DNA of 64,000 nucleotides from an uncultured Microbulbifer sp. (GCF_947498635.1 NZ_CANMKV010000007.1:1-64000); one strand, 5' to 3'. Positions 1 to 8,441 are shown, counted from the first letter of the stretch. Numbers and translations: made by a program. The notes: a model not told the origin generated them from the sequence alone.

Positions 1-816
1 AGCGCCGACAGTGTCAGCGGCGGTGCCAACCACGGCTGGAGCCTGACCGCCACGGCCAATCAGGTGGTGCACAACGGTGTCACCATTACCGGCGCGGAAT
101 CTTTGAGCGCTGGTAACGGCCGCCTGAGCAGCAGCGAGGATGACCGTTACGCGTTCAACGCCGACGCCGATCAAGTCACCGTCGACAGCATGGTGTTCGC
201 CAACCTCACTAATATTGCCGCCAGCGGCAGCGCCGACAGTGTCAGCGGCGGTGCCAACCACGGCTGGAGCCTGACCGCCACGGCCAATCAGGTGGTGCAC
301 AACGGGGTCACCATTACCGGCGCGGAATCTTTGAGCGCTGGTAACGGCCGCCTGAGCAGCAGCGAGGATGACAATTACGCGTTCAACGCCGACGCCACCG
401 CAGTTACCGTCGACAGCATGGTGTTCGCCAACCTCACCAGCATTACCGCCGACGGCAGTGCCGACAGTGTCAGCGGCGGCATCAATCACGGCTGGGCCCT
501 GACCGATCAAACCAATCAGGTGGTACACAACGGGGTCACCATTACCGGCGCGGAATCCCTGAGCGCTGGTAACGGTCGTCTGAGCAGCAGCGAGGATGAC
601 AATTACGCGTTCAACGCCGACGCCGATCAAGTCACCGTCGACAGTATGGTGTTCGCCAACCTCACCAATATTGCCGCCGGCGGCAGTGCCGACAGCGTTA
701 GTGGCGGTGCCAACCACGGTTGGAGCCTGACCGCCACTGCCAACCAAGTGGTGCATAACGGCGTACTTATCACAGGAGTGGAGTCCTTCAGTGGTGGCGC
801 GGGCAGCTTGGACGGA
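1..816 (+). repeat. 228-bp coding tandem repeats
   Basis: Direct repeats start at 61, 289, 517 and 745, exactly 228 bp (76 codons) apart. A partial copy runs off the left window edge and the 745 copy decays after about 60-70 bp. Neighbouring copies are nearly identical at DNA level, which points to recent unequal exchange or gene conversion. Confidence 0.95.
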
Positions 817-3051
817 GGGGAATTTGTCGATACGTTTACCCTGTCTAAGAGCAATAACAGCACCTTGATTCAAGTGGATGCTATGAGCTTCACCGGACTC
901 AATTCAATTGATGCAGCTGGAGGCTCAGACACGGTTGCCGGCGGAAATGATATCAGCGGTGAAGACTGGGTTCTGGGAGCAGACAGCGGCAGTCTCGCTG
1001 TTGCCGGAGTGATCTTTGAGGGAATCGAGAAGGTTACTGCGGATGATGTGGCGGTGGATGCGGCTACTAATAATCAGGCCGATACTTTTGAATTGGCAGC
1101 ATCCGGGCAGTCTCTCAAGGTTCGCGGCATAGCGTTCTCTTCTGTTGCCAGTGTTTCTGCGGGTAGCGGCAGCAGTGAAAGCGATAAGGTTCAGAGTGAT
1201 GCCGCCACCTGGCAGTTGAGCGGGGCAAATGCGCTGGAGGTTAATGGTGTCCAATTTAGCGGCATCGATATCGCAGAAGCCAACAATGCGCAGTTGTACG
1301 GTACGGAGGGGAATGATGCCTTAACCTTAACCGAGTCTGGTATTTCTACAGCCGGAATAGCGTTTACTGGGATTAAGAAAGTCAGCGCTCAAGGTGGTAC
1401 AGACAAGCTAACTGGCTCTGATGGCAATGATACTTTTACCCTGGCCTCGAATGGAGACATCACCGCAGCCGGTATTCTCTTTACCGGGCTCGAAAGTGTG
1501 GATACTGGTGATGGTGAGGATACGGTTAACGCCGCTGGTAGCGGCGCGAGCTGGACCTCTACTCGTAATGGCAATTCTCTAGAGAATGGCACTGCTCAAG
1601 CGACGGTAAACGGCCTGACTGTTTTGTTCGACAGTTTGGAGTTGGTTCAAGGGGTGGGCAGCTATATCGGCCAGGATATCGGCAGTACCTACGTGTTCGA
1701 TAGCGTCAATAGCATGACGGTTGCCGGGGTGAGATTTGCGGACCTGAAGAGCCTCAGTGGTGGTAGTGGTAACGACACAATCGAGGGCGCCAATATTGAC
1801 GCTGCTTGGGATATTAACGATTCACAACATACGGTAAAAGGCGGCGGCGAAACGCTGGTATTTAGCGGAATTGAATTGATCGAAGCGGGCAGTGAAAGGG
1901 ATACCTTTAATCTGGGTGGCGGTGAGCTGACCTCTATAGATACCGGCGCCGGTGATGATAAAGTCATTCTATCCGGCACTTCCATTGGTAGCCTCTCTCT
2001 CGGAGAGGGAGATGACTACGTACAAGTGGATGTGGACAGCACTGATGCAGTAGCGCTCTCTGGTGGTGCTGGGCGCGACTCCTTCCAGTACAATCTGGGC
2101 GGAGATACCTGGCGAGTAAACTCTTCTGGTAACCAGGTAGGCAATTTTGATTTCTCCGGTTTTGAGCTGCTGGATAACACCTCTGACAGTCTCACTCTGG
2201 AAACTGATCTTACTTTTAATTTTGAAAACGGCGGAGTCAATTCCGGCAGTTTCAATGAAAACGGAGCGGGCCTGAAATTCACTAATAGTGGTATGCGCCT
2301 CGGTTACGATGGCACCGGGGATATCAATGTGCTGAGCAGTGCCAAAGGCACAATAGGCGGTAGCCTCAAGGCCAAGCATGCTGACTTGGTTGTCAGCGGT
2401 GATGTAAATATTGAGTCTGATGTCGATGCCTTGGCTATTTCCACTTCTGGGCCCGATATCGATATTACCGTTCTGGCAAAAGATGATTTACTAATTGATG
2501 AAATCAATGCTGGCCGCGGTAATGTCCAGCTGACCAGTGCTGGGTTTGGTGATCTCACCGCCGAGACCTACGGTGATACGCATATTACTGCGGGCAATGT
2601 CACTCTGGGCACCGATACTCAGTTCTGGCGCATTATCGGTAGTGAACTTACACCGCTGCGTATGGATGTGACTACTAATGTGGAAATTGTTTCTGCCTCT
2701 TACTATGAGCCAGAATTTATTGGCCAGGTGCCGAACTTCACCAGTAAGGGGGATGAACTGCAATCTATTGCCGGTGCGCAGGCGTCGCAGGGGCTGCGTT
2801 CCGCAATTCAAAATGGTGTTGAGGATTTCACTCAGGTTGATCCGGCCATCTTCAGTGCGGTGAAGCCCTACAGCAGCGGGGTCGATGCGCTGAACTCCCC
2901 GGAAATGCGCCTCAGATCTGGGGAGCTGTTGCCGGCAGCGGCACTCTCCGGGGCGGAGGACGGTGAAGATTCGGAATTTGATGCCAGGCTGGAGGAGAAT
3001 CAGGATGTCACCGCTGACTTCCGCGAGCAGGAGGTGCTGGCATCTAACTGA
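1..3051 (+). CDS. Giant repeat-containing surface protein, 3' end (partial)
   Basis: The frame is open from the first base, so the start lies outside the window; about 1016 residues are visible. The first 270 residues are tandem 76-residue repeats rich in Asn, Asp, Ser, Gly and Ala, each with NHGWSLT, VVHNGVTITGAESLS and VDSMVFANLT blocks. Then come degenerate beta-strand-type repeats and an FHA-like stretch (about residues 740-880). The C-terminus is acidic and no autotransporter barrel or anchor motif is seen. Composition and repeats fit a secreted or surface adhesin of the two-partner-secretion or beta-strand-repeat type. The function is inferred from architecture only and the secretion partner is not in the window. 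A terminator follows at 3080. Confidence 0.8.
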   Translation, partial: SADSVSGGANHGWSLTATANQVVHNGVTITGAESLSAGNGRLSSSEDDRYAFNADADQVTVDSMVFANLTNIAASGSADSVSGGANHGWSLTATANQVVHNGVTITGAESLSAGNGRLSSSEDDNYAFNADATAVTVDSMVFANLTSITADGSADSVSGGINHGWALTDQTNQVVHNGVTITGAESLSAGNGRLSSSEDDNYAFNADADQVTVDSMVFANLTNIAAGGSADSVSGGANHGWSLTATANQVVHNGVLITGVESFSGGAGSLDGGEFVDTFTLSKSNNSTLIQVDAMSFTGLNSIDAAGGSDTVAGGNDISGEDWVLGADSGSLAVAGVIFEGIEKVTADDVAVDAATNNQADTFELAASGQSLKVRGIAFSSVASVSAGSGSSESDKVQSDAATWQLSGANALEVNGVQFSGIDIAEANNAQLYGTEGNDALTLTESGISTAGIAFTGIKKVSAQGGTDKLTGSDGNDTFTLASNGDITAAGILFTGLESVDTGDGEDTVNAAGSGASWTSTRNGNSLENGTAQATVNGLTVLFDSLELVQGVGSYIGQDIGSTYVFDSVNSMTVAGVRFADLKSLSGGSGNDTIEGANIDAAWDINDSQHTVKGGGETLVFSGIELIEAGSERDTFNLGGGELTSIDTGAGDDKVILSGTSIGSLSLGEGDDYVQVDVDSTDAVALSGGAGRDSFQYNLGGDTWRVNSSGNQVGNFDFSGFELLDNTSDSLTLETDLTFNFENGGVNSGSFNENGAGLKFTNSGMRLGYDGTGDINVLSSAKGTIGGSLKAKHADLVVSGDVNIESDVDALAISTSGPDIDITVLAKDDLLIDEINAGRGNVQLTSAGFGDLTAETYGDTHITAGNVTLGTDTQFWRIIGSELTPLRMDVTTNVEIVSASYYEPEFIGQVPNFTSKGDELQSIAGAQASQGLRSAIQNGVEDFTQVDPAIFSAVKPYSSGVDALNSPEMRLRSGELLPAAALSGAEDGEDSEFDARLEENQDVTADFREQEVLASN

Positions 3052-3079
3052 AACTGGGGCTGACGCAGCGCATTAATAT

Positions 3080-3109
3080 AACCGGCTCTATTTTTGGGCC
3101 GGTTTTTTT
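3080..3109 (+). terminator. Intrinsic terminator of the giant surface-protein gene
   Basis: A 9-bp stem (3080-3088 with 3096-3104, one G-T wobble) is followed by a run of T, 29 bp after the stop codon. Confidence 0.85.
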
Positions 3110-3171
3110 GTGGGCCTTTATCCAGCAAATAGGATGGGGCTTTTGAGATGGGAATTCGGTAACCCACAACG

Positions 3172-3206
3172 AAAAAAGGCCGACTCTTTCGAGTCAGCCT
3201 TTTTGG
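3172..3206 (-). terminator. Orphaned terminator of the tRNA-Leu gene
   Basis: A GC hairpin with GACTC/GAGTC and GGC/GCC arms is flanked by A and T runs, so it can work on both strands. Read on the minus strand it lies directly behind the attL copy of the tRNA 3' end. Before integration it would have followed tRNA-Leu by a few bases, and it is now about 33.8 kb from the tRNA. Confidence 0.7.
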
Positions 3207-3209
3207 AAT

Positions 3210-3229
3210 TGGTGCCCAGGAGAGGACTT
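3210..3229. other. attL core (20-bp direct repeat)
   Basis: TGGTGCCCAGGAGAGGACTT is identical to 36966-36985. It is the reverse complement of the last 20 bases of tRNA-Leu including the encoded CCA. Flanking bases diverge immediately on both sides. Confidence 0.92.
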
Positions 3230-3352
3230 AGGGCCACTTTTCCCGGTAGGGCCTATGGGCGCCAGTCAGCTCCAAATTATTGATTTTATTGAATATTTAA
3301 GATTTATTTTCCCTTTGTGGTTGTCAGCGGTTTGCAGCTGGTAGCAAAATAC

Positions 3353-3370
3353 TGCACCAGATTTGCACCA
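3353..3370. other. Putative integrase arm-type sites, left
   Basis: TGCACCA (3353-3359) and TTGCACCA (3363-3370) form a direct pair with 10-11-bp spacing. The same pair, TGCACCA and TTACACCA with identical spacing, lies just inside the right end at 36913-36930. The location near both cores suggests arm-type sites for the integrase. Confidence 0.5.
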
Positions 3371-3384
3371 GGGAGTAAGGGAGC

Positions 3385-4362
3385 ATGGCGACGTTAGCTA
3401 AACGCGGTAAAGCATGGCGCGCTCAAATAAGGCTAAGAGGCCATTCTGTTAGTGGCACCTTTGACACTAAAAGACAGGCTCAGGAATGGGCGCAGGATAC
3501 CGAATTTCAGATACGACAGGGAACCTACGGGAAGCCACAGGCTGGAACTTTTGGCGACCTAATGCAGCGTTTCGCTGAGACAGTATCACCAGGCAGGGCT
3601 GGGGCTAGATGGGAGGCGATCAGGCTCAATAAGCTTCTGGCAGATCCCATATCCCTAGTGCCATTATCAGAACTCAAGACACAGCATTTTGCTGAATTCC
3701 GAGACCGGCGCCTTACCTCTGTTTCTCCGGGGTCCGTAAATCGCGAAATCAACTTACTGGGCGCCGTGTGTCGTTATGCGTTGCGCGAGTGGCATCTACT
3801 AGATCACCACCCAATCCAAGGGCTTGAGCGACCCAAAGACCCACGACCACGGGATCGCCGCATTAGCGATAATGAAAAGGATCGAATCCTTAGAGCCCTG
3901 GATTGGCGAGAAGCTGCGCCCCAAAGCCGGGGCCAGGAAGTTGCTTGGGCGTTTTTAGTGGCTTTAGAGACGGCATTAAGGCTTGGAGAGATACTGGCAT
4001 TAACCCGCGCTGATCTGGATTTGCCGGGGCGATTTGTCACTGTGCAGACCTCAAAAAACGGGGATAAAAGGCATGTGCCACTATCCCGGCGAGCGGTGGA
4101 ACTGTTTAGTATGGTGGCGGATAGCTCGGGAAGTTTCTTGGAAGTTGGGCGGGATGTGGCAAGTGTTCTTTTTCGTCGCGCTCGCATAGATGCTGAAATT
4201 GAGGATTTACGCTTTCACGATTCTAGACATGAAGCGTTGACGCGGTTAGCCAGAAAACTCGATGTGTTGGATTTGGCGCGTATGGTTGGGCATCGAGACC
4301 CACGCTCTTTAATGGTTTATTACAACGCTACGGCTACAGAGATTGCATCGCGCCTAGATTGA
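3385..4362 (+). CDS. int: Phage integrase, tyrosine recombinase
   Basis: A 325-residue protein with a basic N-terminal arm-binding region (1-50), a SAM-like core-binding region (about 55-150) and a C-terminal catalytic domain. Visible catalytic residues are R199 (ALRLGE), H278 and R281 (FHDSRHE), H303 (GHRD) and the nucleophile Y312 or Y313 (VYYNAT). It catalyses site-specific integration and excision at tRNA-Leu. The ATG follows a GGGAG Shine-Dalgarno sequence. It reads inward from attL and converges with the excisionase candidate at 4397. Confidence 0.96.
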   Translation: MATLAKRGKAWRAQIRLRGHSVSGTFDTKRQAQEWAQDTEFQIRQGTYGKPQAGTFGDLMQRFAETVSPGRAGARWEAIRLNKLLADPISLVPLSELKTQHFAEFRDRRLTSVSPGSVNREINLLGAVCRYALREWHLLDHHPIQGLERPKDPRPRDRRISDNEKDRILRALDWREAAPQSRGQEVAWAFLVALETALRLGEILALTRADLDLPGRFVTVQTSKNGDKRHVPLSRRAVELFSMVADSSGSFLEVGRDVASVLFRRARIDAEIEDLRFHDSRHEALTRLARKLDVLDLARMVGHRDPRSLMVYYNATATEIASRLD

Positions 4363-4396
4363 ACCGAGTTCTAGGCGCAATGAAGAACCACGGTCG

Positions 4397-4666
4397 TTAA
4401 GCTACCGCCCGTGGTCTGCCAGGTCCAGATCTCCTTGAGGGTCTCTGTTTCTTGGCCCATTCGCGGACCTCCTCAGATACCCACCTGCGCCCACTCACCC
4501 CGCCGATTTGGACTGGCTCGGGGAATTGGGGTTTAGCAGACAGCCTGAACACGGTGGACTCACTACAGCTTAAATAGCTTGCGATATCTTCGCTGGTCCA
4601 GAGCCGGGCATTTGCTCCGCGAAGTGCTTCGGTGATGGTATCGACAATTTTTTCTAGTTCGCTCAT
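4397..4666 (-). CDS. AlpA/MerR-like helix-turn-helix protein, probable excisionase
   Basis: An 89-residue basic protein with a winged-helix AlpA-type motif (LWTSEDIASYLSCSESTVFRL, about residues 22-42) followed by a wing (GGVSGRRWVSEEV) and an Arg/Pro-rich tail. Such proteins often act as excisionases or integrase activators. It is the last gene of the leftward operon and sits tail to tail with the integrase, the classic xis position. The DNA-binding fold is well supported; the excisionase role is inferred from location. Confidence 0.75.
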   Translation of the reverse strand: MSELEKIVDTITEALRGANARLWTSEDIASYLSCSESTVFRLSAKPQFPEPVQIGGVSGRRWVSEEVREWAKKQRPSRRSGPGRPRAVA

Positions 4667-4687
4667 TTTGAGAGGGCTCCTTTCCTT

Positions 4688-5602
4688 TTAACTTTGCACC
4701 AGGGCAAACCCCTGGCCGTTGCGTGTGAGTGCGCCTGCTTGCTGCAGGGCGTCGAAAACGGGTTTAACGGTTCTGTATCCGCCGGTGATGCCGTTGCTAA
4801 TGTTGCGCAACACTGGCTCATTACCAAATTCACCGGCGCGGATACGTTGGGCGAGTTCCTGTTGTTTATCGCTGAGGTGTGCGATGTAGGCTGGCTGTTG
4901 TTCTGCTGTTTCGGCCTGTTGCAACAGCGTTGCAGACCGTTTAGCAACTGTTGCAGCGGCGTTAAACGCGAGCAATGCGACTAGTCCCACTATGTCTGTG
5001 ATGATGGCGAGCGCGAGGAAGCCGATATGCTGAAGCCGCGCGGGGTCTGCGTTTAGGGTGTTGGCGAGGCTATTAAAGGCGCTGTGTGTGTTGGCGGTTT
5101 GGCCGGTGGTGGATAACTTTCCTATCAGCTGGGTGCGCTCAGTCTCCAGTGTGGATAACTGCGCTGCGGTATGAAGGGCGCGCTGGCGGTAGCCGTTGTT
5201 GGCGTCGGTGTTGATCAGGCCGTTTAGGGTGTTGATCTGCTGTTGCAGGCTGTTGAGCTGCTGTTGCAACGCTTGGTATTCATGGCTGTTGCGGGTGCTG
5301 CGCTGCTGCTGCTCCTCGCTGTGGGTGGCGAGGAATCCAACCGTTGCAACAATGCTGATCACTACCAGCAGTGGCCAGAGGCAGAGCAGGGCGTAGCCGC
5401 TCTTTTGCCCTTGGCTGCACAACCAGAGGCCCAGCGGGGCGAAGCTAAATTTACACAGCTCCAGGGCCACCGCAGTGGCACCGGCCACCAGCTGTCCGCC
5501 CAGACCTGCGGGCATGGATATCCACAGCTGCACGGTGAACGCTAGGCTGGTGCCGCAGAAGATTAGGGCAGCGATGCCGGTGAGGGATTGCCAGAGCTTC
5601 AC
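4688..5602 (-). CDS. Membrane protein with central coiled coil, unknown function
   Basis: A 304-residue protein. Three hydrophobic segments lie in the first 95 residues, then a Gln-rich coiled coil (about 95-135, QQQLNSLQQQINTL), a fourth strong membrane segment (about 195-222) and a cytoplasmic tail (about 230-304) with a possible winged-helix-like end. The GTG start overlaps the upstream stop (GTGA), so the gene is translationally coupled within the leftward early operon. I do not recognise the family. A role in host takeover or superinfection control is possible but unproven. Confidence 0.7.
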   Translation of the reverse strand: MKLWQSLTGIAALIFCGTSLAFTVQLWISMPAGLGGQLVAGATAVALELCKFSFAPLGLWLCSQGQKSGYALLCLWPLLVVISIVATVGFLATHSEEQQQRSTRNSHEYQALQQQLNSLQQQINTLNGLINTDANNGYRQRALHTAAQLSTLETERTQLIGKLSTTGQTANTHSAFNSLANTLNADPARLQHIGFLALAIITDIVGLVALLAFNAAATVAKRSATLLQQAETAEQQPAYIAHLSDKQQELAQRIRAGEFGNEPVLRNISNGITGGYRTVKPVFDALQQAGALTRNGQGFALVQS

Positions 5603-5856
5603 TTGGCCAGCTCCAGAAGTTCTGCGTTGATTTCTAGATTGTCTAAGGCATTAAGACATGCTTCATCAGCAGTAAAGCCCTCTCCTTGAGCAATGCACCT
5701 TCCTGATCTTGGGGTTTCAAATAGCCATGCTATCCAGCCTGTCGTTCTGGTTCTGGAAATTCCTGCATGTAAAAGCGGGTAATGATTTTCCAATTCCATA
5801 GCCTTACTCAAAAACATGGATGCGCTATTTATTTTTGATTTTTTTTCCATGTTCAT
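5599..5856 (-). CDS. Hypothetical phage protein, 85 aa
   Basis: A small soluble protein with no motif I recognise; residues about 55-80 (TADEACLNALDNLEINAELL) look helical. ATGA overlap with the gene upstream and GTGA overlap with the gene downstream support it as a real member of the operon. Confidence 0.6.
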   Translation of the reverse strand: MNMEKKSKINSASMFLSKAMELENHYPLLHAGISRTRTTGWIAWLFETPRSGRCIAQGEGFTADEACLNALDNLEINAELLELAK

Positions 5857-6299
5857 GCGGCTCTCCCTTTTTCCTGCTTACGATTTGGCAGAATCTCTGC
5901 TTGCCAGCCGTGGTCCTTGTAGTGGTTGGGGTTGGCCTTGCTTTGGATGGTGTCCAGCTCTGGGCGCACCAGCTCGGCCAAATCGTTTAGGCGGACTCCG
6001 CGCGCCTCGAACTCCGTTGAGTCGCTGTAGAACTCACCTTCTGAGCTCTCGCATTCGACAAATACCGTTACCAGCCAGTGGTGTTGCCAGTTGAGGATTT
6101 CGTGCTGGAGCTTGGCGCGGGCGATATCACCCACAGCACCGCGTTGGCGTCGATGACTGATTTTTAGAATGGGGTCGCCCTCTGTATCCAGACCAGTACT
6201 GCTACGAGCAGAAAGGAGTAAGCCGGGCAGCCAGTGGTTTACCTTTCGGGCGTGTTGGGCCTGCTTGCTCATGGGTTTGCGGGGTTTACGTTTGGCCAT
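5853..6299 (-). CDS. Hypothetical phage protein, 148 aa
   Basis: The N-terminus is very basic (about residues 1-20, rich in Lys and Arg) and suggests nucleic-acid contact. The middle is mixed alpha/beta and the end is Lys/Arg-rich. It is coupled to the next gene by an ATGA overlap. The family is not recognised. Confidence 0.6.
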   Translation of the reverse strand: MAKRKPRKPMSKQAQHARKVNHWLPGLLLSARSSTGLDTEGDPILKISHRRQRGAVGDIARAKLQHEILNWQHHWLVTVFVECESSEGEFYSDSTEFEARGVRLNDLAELVRPELDTIQSKANPNHYKDHGWQAEILPNRKQEKGRAA

Positions 6300-6366
6300 T
6301 CTCTATTCCTCAATCTCCTCTACCCACTTAGCCCGCACTGGGCGGGCTTAGATCGGTATTTAGTGT

Positions 6367-6636
6367 TCAGCAGGCCTGGGGCTGACCGGTTTCAAATAAC
6401 CCAGTAGGGCAAGTCTTATCTTTCCGTTCTTTCAACTTTCCATCCACCACGCTGTAAATCTTTGCGGTGTCTGTTTTCTTGTCGAATATCTGTACCCAGC
6501 TGGTGAAAATATCGTTTTTGGCAATTTGTGTTGCCACTTCAAAGGCTTCTTTTTCTGTGTGGTATGACTGCTTAAAATCTATTACGCCACCCATCATTAG
6601 GTTGTAGGCGCCGCTAAATAGAGCGTATCGTTTCAT
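6367..6636 (-). CDS. Hypothetical phage protein, 89 aa
   Basis: A small protein with an early hydrophobic stretch (YALFSGAYNLMMGGV) and a compact alpha/beta pattern. A GGGAG Shine-Dalgarno sequence precedes the ATG and overlaps a near-perfect palindrome (6645-6661). A GC hairpin without a T run (6330-6348) follows the gene. No function can be assigned. Confidence 0.6.
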   Translation of the reverse strand: MKRYALFSGAYNLMMGGVIDFKQSYHTEKEAFEVATQIAKNDIFTSWVQIFDKKTDTAKIYSVVDGKLKERKDKTCPTGLFETGQPQAC

Positions 6637-6721
6637 TGGTTTCTCCCATTTTTAAAATGGGCTCCGTACCGGCAGCCCTAACGGTTACAGCTGACTGATG
6701 CGCCTGGGCGCGGTTAAATTT

Positions 6722-7009
6722 TTAGCTGGCTTTGGGTATGGGTTTGTCTTCAACAAGGTCGCGAATCCAGACCATGCCTTTGGCAGTTACTTTGGTGGTG
6801 ATGTACTGCACTTTTACCGGGCCACGGTAATATTCATCTGCTTCGGCAATTAGCAGTTGCTGCGAAACTGCTTGTTTTGTAGGTGTGTTGCGCATGGGTT
6901 CGTGGTTATGCAGCAAGCCGTTTACCCGCATTAATTTCAGCAGGGTATTTCTACCCAGTTTCACGGTTCTGGCGGCCTGGGTGATGGTGAAGGTTTTTTC
7001 TTTTCTCAC
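6722..7009 (-). CDS. KilA-C-type antirepressor-like DNA-binding protein
   Basis: A 95-residue protein resembling the C-terminal KilAC domain of phage antirepressors: an ITQAARTVKLGRNTLLKLMR helix-turn-helix, then a YITTKVTAKGMVWIRDLV strand/helix end. Full-length antirepressors carry an extra N-terminal domain that is absent here. The GTG start overlaps the upstream stop and follows an AGGAGG Shine-Dalgarno sequence. It may modulate early phage transcription; that role is inferred. Confidence 0.75.
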   Translation of the reverse strand: MRKEKTFTITQAARTVKLGRNTLLKLMRVNGLLHNHEPMRNTPTKQAVSQQLLIAEADEYYRGPVKVQYITTKVTAKGMVWIRDLVEDKPIPKAS

Positions 7010-7164
7010 ACTACCTCCTGGTCTTCTTGTTGTGGGGCTTGGCTTTGGGTGGTTTTAGTGAGGGCTGCGATTTGTTCGCGCATTCTCTCCATTTCAATCT
7101 TGTGCAGCTTTACCTTGGTCAGTAGTTCTTCGTACAACTCTAAGATTCGGCTGAGCTCATTCAT
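7006..7164 (-). CDS. Small coiled-coil protein, 52 aa
   Basis: A short frame beginning MNELSRILELYEELLTKVKL. It is a single amphipathic helix of heptad type followed by a Gln-rich tail. TAATG overlap with the gene upstream and GTGTGA overlap with the KilAC gene downstream, with its end providing the downstream AGGAGG, make it a convincing operon member. Function unknown. Confidence 0.6.
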   Translation of the reverse strand: MNELSRILELYEELLTKVKLHKIEMERMREQIAALTKTTQSQAPQQEDQEVV

Positions 7165-7472
7165 TAGGTAGCCCTGGCTTTTGCGGCGGCTTCGCCGGCT
7201 AGGCCAAAATAGGCTGCGCCGTCTTCATAATCGTCCGCCACAAATACGCCGCAGCTTGCGCGGGATTGTTTGAGTAGCACCATAAACATCCAGCCGTGTT
7301 CCTCGGTGAGGTCGGTTCCGTACAGGGCATTAAATGCCTTTACGGTTTTGGCCATGGAGCGCTCGCCCTGTTCGCTATCGCGTTGCTCTGCACGGTCGCG
7401 CATGTGCTGGGCGCCGTTTTCCAGAAAGGCGGGGGCGCTGTAATCCGATGGTGTAAATTCTTTTGTGCTCAT
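7164..7472 (-). CDS. DUF6378-like phage protein
   Basis: A 102-residue protein from the ATG at 7472, which overlaps the upstream stop as ATGA and has AAGGAAGG before it. The pattern FLENGAQHMRDRA, GERSMAKTVKAFNALYG and YFGLAGEAA matches my recollection of DUF6378, found in many phage early regions. The biochemical role is unknown. Confidence 0.65.
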   Translation of the reverse strand: MSTKEFTPSDYSAPAFLENGAQHMRDRAEQRDSEQGERSMAKTVKAFNALYGTDLTEEHGWMFMVLLKQSRASCGVFVADDYEDGAAYFGLAGEAAAKARAT

Positions 7473-7771
7473 GCGGCTTCCTTCCTTTGAATTTCCAGGT
7501 GGTTCCATTCGCGGTAGAGGGCGTGAAACTTTTTCTCACCATCCGCAATGACGTTTTGCGGTGCTCTGCCGTGGTAGCGCAGGTTGATTACGTTGAGTGC
7601 GTGCTGGAAGTTGTCGCCATCCAGTAACGAAAGATTTGCAACGGGGACTGAAAAATCACTGCTATTCCAGGCGGAAAGTAAAACCTGTGCGGCAATTTCG
7701 CTGGCACCTGAGTGTCTGCCGGCGACCCTGAGCAGGGTTTCCACGCTCTGGGTTGGGCTGAAAGTGTTCAT
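7469..7771 (-). CDS. DUF7673-like phage protein, 100 aa
   Basis: A soluble protein. The sequence VLLSAWNSSDFSVPVANLSLLD and the C-terminal FHALYREWNHLE recall a family in Pseudomonas-type phages (DUF7673). It is coupled at both ends by ATGA overlaps. The family call is tentative and the function unknown. Confidence 0.55.
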   Translation of the reverse strand: MNTFSPTQSVETLLRVAGRHSGASEIAAQVLLSAWNSSDFSVPVANLSLLDGDNFQHALNVINLRYHGRAPQNVIADGEKKFHALYREWNHLEIQRKEAA

Positions 7772-7953
7772 GCGGCATCCCCTCCAAATGGGGGCCAGTC
7801 GTTGTTATGCGATGGCCGTGCAAAGGAGGGTTTTGGCTGTACTAAGCGAATGTGCGCTTTGCGGTCGGCACTGGCGATATCGATGCGGCGCTTAAGCCGG
7901 TCGATATTGTTTTTGCTCATAGCGGTTGGATGTACAAACACGGTGGCGGTCAT
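7768..7953 (-). CDS. Hypothetical phage protein, 61 aa
   Basis: A short basic protein between two coupled genes, with 4-bp overlaps on both sides. Overlap and operon position are the main support. No motif recognised. Confidence 0.5.
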   Translation of the reverse strand: MTATVFVHPTAMSKNNIDRLKRRIDIASADRKAHIRLVQPKPSFARPSHNNDWPPFGGDAA

Positions 7954-8291
7954 GCGATTCCCTCCCGGTTATTGCGGATGCGAATAGTTCGAACTGTGGG
8001 GCGGCGTTGGATGCGGGTGCGCAATTGGTCTTGTGCATCGGCACCGATGCCGCTGAGTACGCAGGCGAGCAGTGCGAATTGAATTAATCCGTGCTTTACC
8101 GCTTTGGCCACTGCGTCTGTGCTGTTGCGGGCGTGCAGCTTGTAGAAGCATTCGGCCAGCAGGTTGGTGACGTTGGTGACGGAGCACCGCATAGCCTGGG
8201 CGGTCTCGCGATTGGATAGCCCTCGGGCGCGATGTGTGAGCGCTTCGGCCTGGCGTGGGGCCAGTGGTCTGAGGTGCTTGGCGGTGTCCAT
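7950..8291 (-). CDS. LuxR-type helix-turn-helix protein, first gene of the leftward operon
   Basis: A 113-residue protein from the ATG at 8291. A GerE/LuxR-type DNA-binding domain spans about residues 8-60 (LAPRQAEALTHRARGLSNRE, then a recognition helix CSVTNVTNLLAE), followed by a hydrophobic segment and an Arg-rich tail. A longer frame exists up to 8348, but it would start inside the -35 of the mapped promoter, so the downstream ATG with AAGGA is preferred. Probably an early transcription regulator. Confidence 0.65.
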   Translation of the reverse strand: MDTAKHLRPLAPRQAEALTHRARGLSNRETAQAMRCSVTNVTNLLAECFYKLHARNSTDAVAKAVKHGLIQFALLACVLSGIGADAQDQLRTRIQRRPTVRTIRIRNNREGIA

Positions 8292-8320
8292 TTGAGTGCC
8301 CTGTCCTTGGTTTCTTTTAG

Positions 8321-8348
8321 ATATTAGCTTTCTAATATTTAAAGTCAA
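8321..8348 (-). promoter_or_regulatory. Leftward early promoter (PL) with overlapping operator palindrome
   Basis: On the minus strand, TTGACT (8348-8343), a 16-bp spacer and TAATAT (8326-8321). A palindrome, ATATTAG-CTTT-CTAATAT (8321-8338), covers the -10 and most of the spacer. CTAATA half-sites recur in the cro-side control region at 9857-9920, so this is the likely binding site of the CI-like repressor. Confidence 0.7.
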
Positions 8349-8441
8349 CAGAATATTCGCAATAGGATTGAATTTTGAGGTGTTTTGCGCATGGGTTGCA
8401 CCTTGATATTCTTGGGGCGCATTTATCCATGGAGGACAACA

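Noticed and set aside
1..816. Regular direct repeats that might suggest a CRISPR array
   Set aside because: Units are 228 bp, in frame and translated into one continuous protein; there are no short repeats with unique spacers.
1969..2379. Antisense frames within the giant surface-protein gene
   Set aside because: They mirror the biased codon use of the sense repeats and have no ribosome sites.
8292..8348. N-terminal extension of the LuxR-type gene to 8348
   Set aside because: It would start inside the -35 element and cross the operator palindrome; the downstream ATG has a ribosome site.
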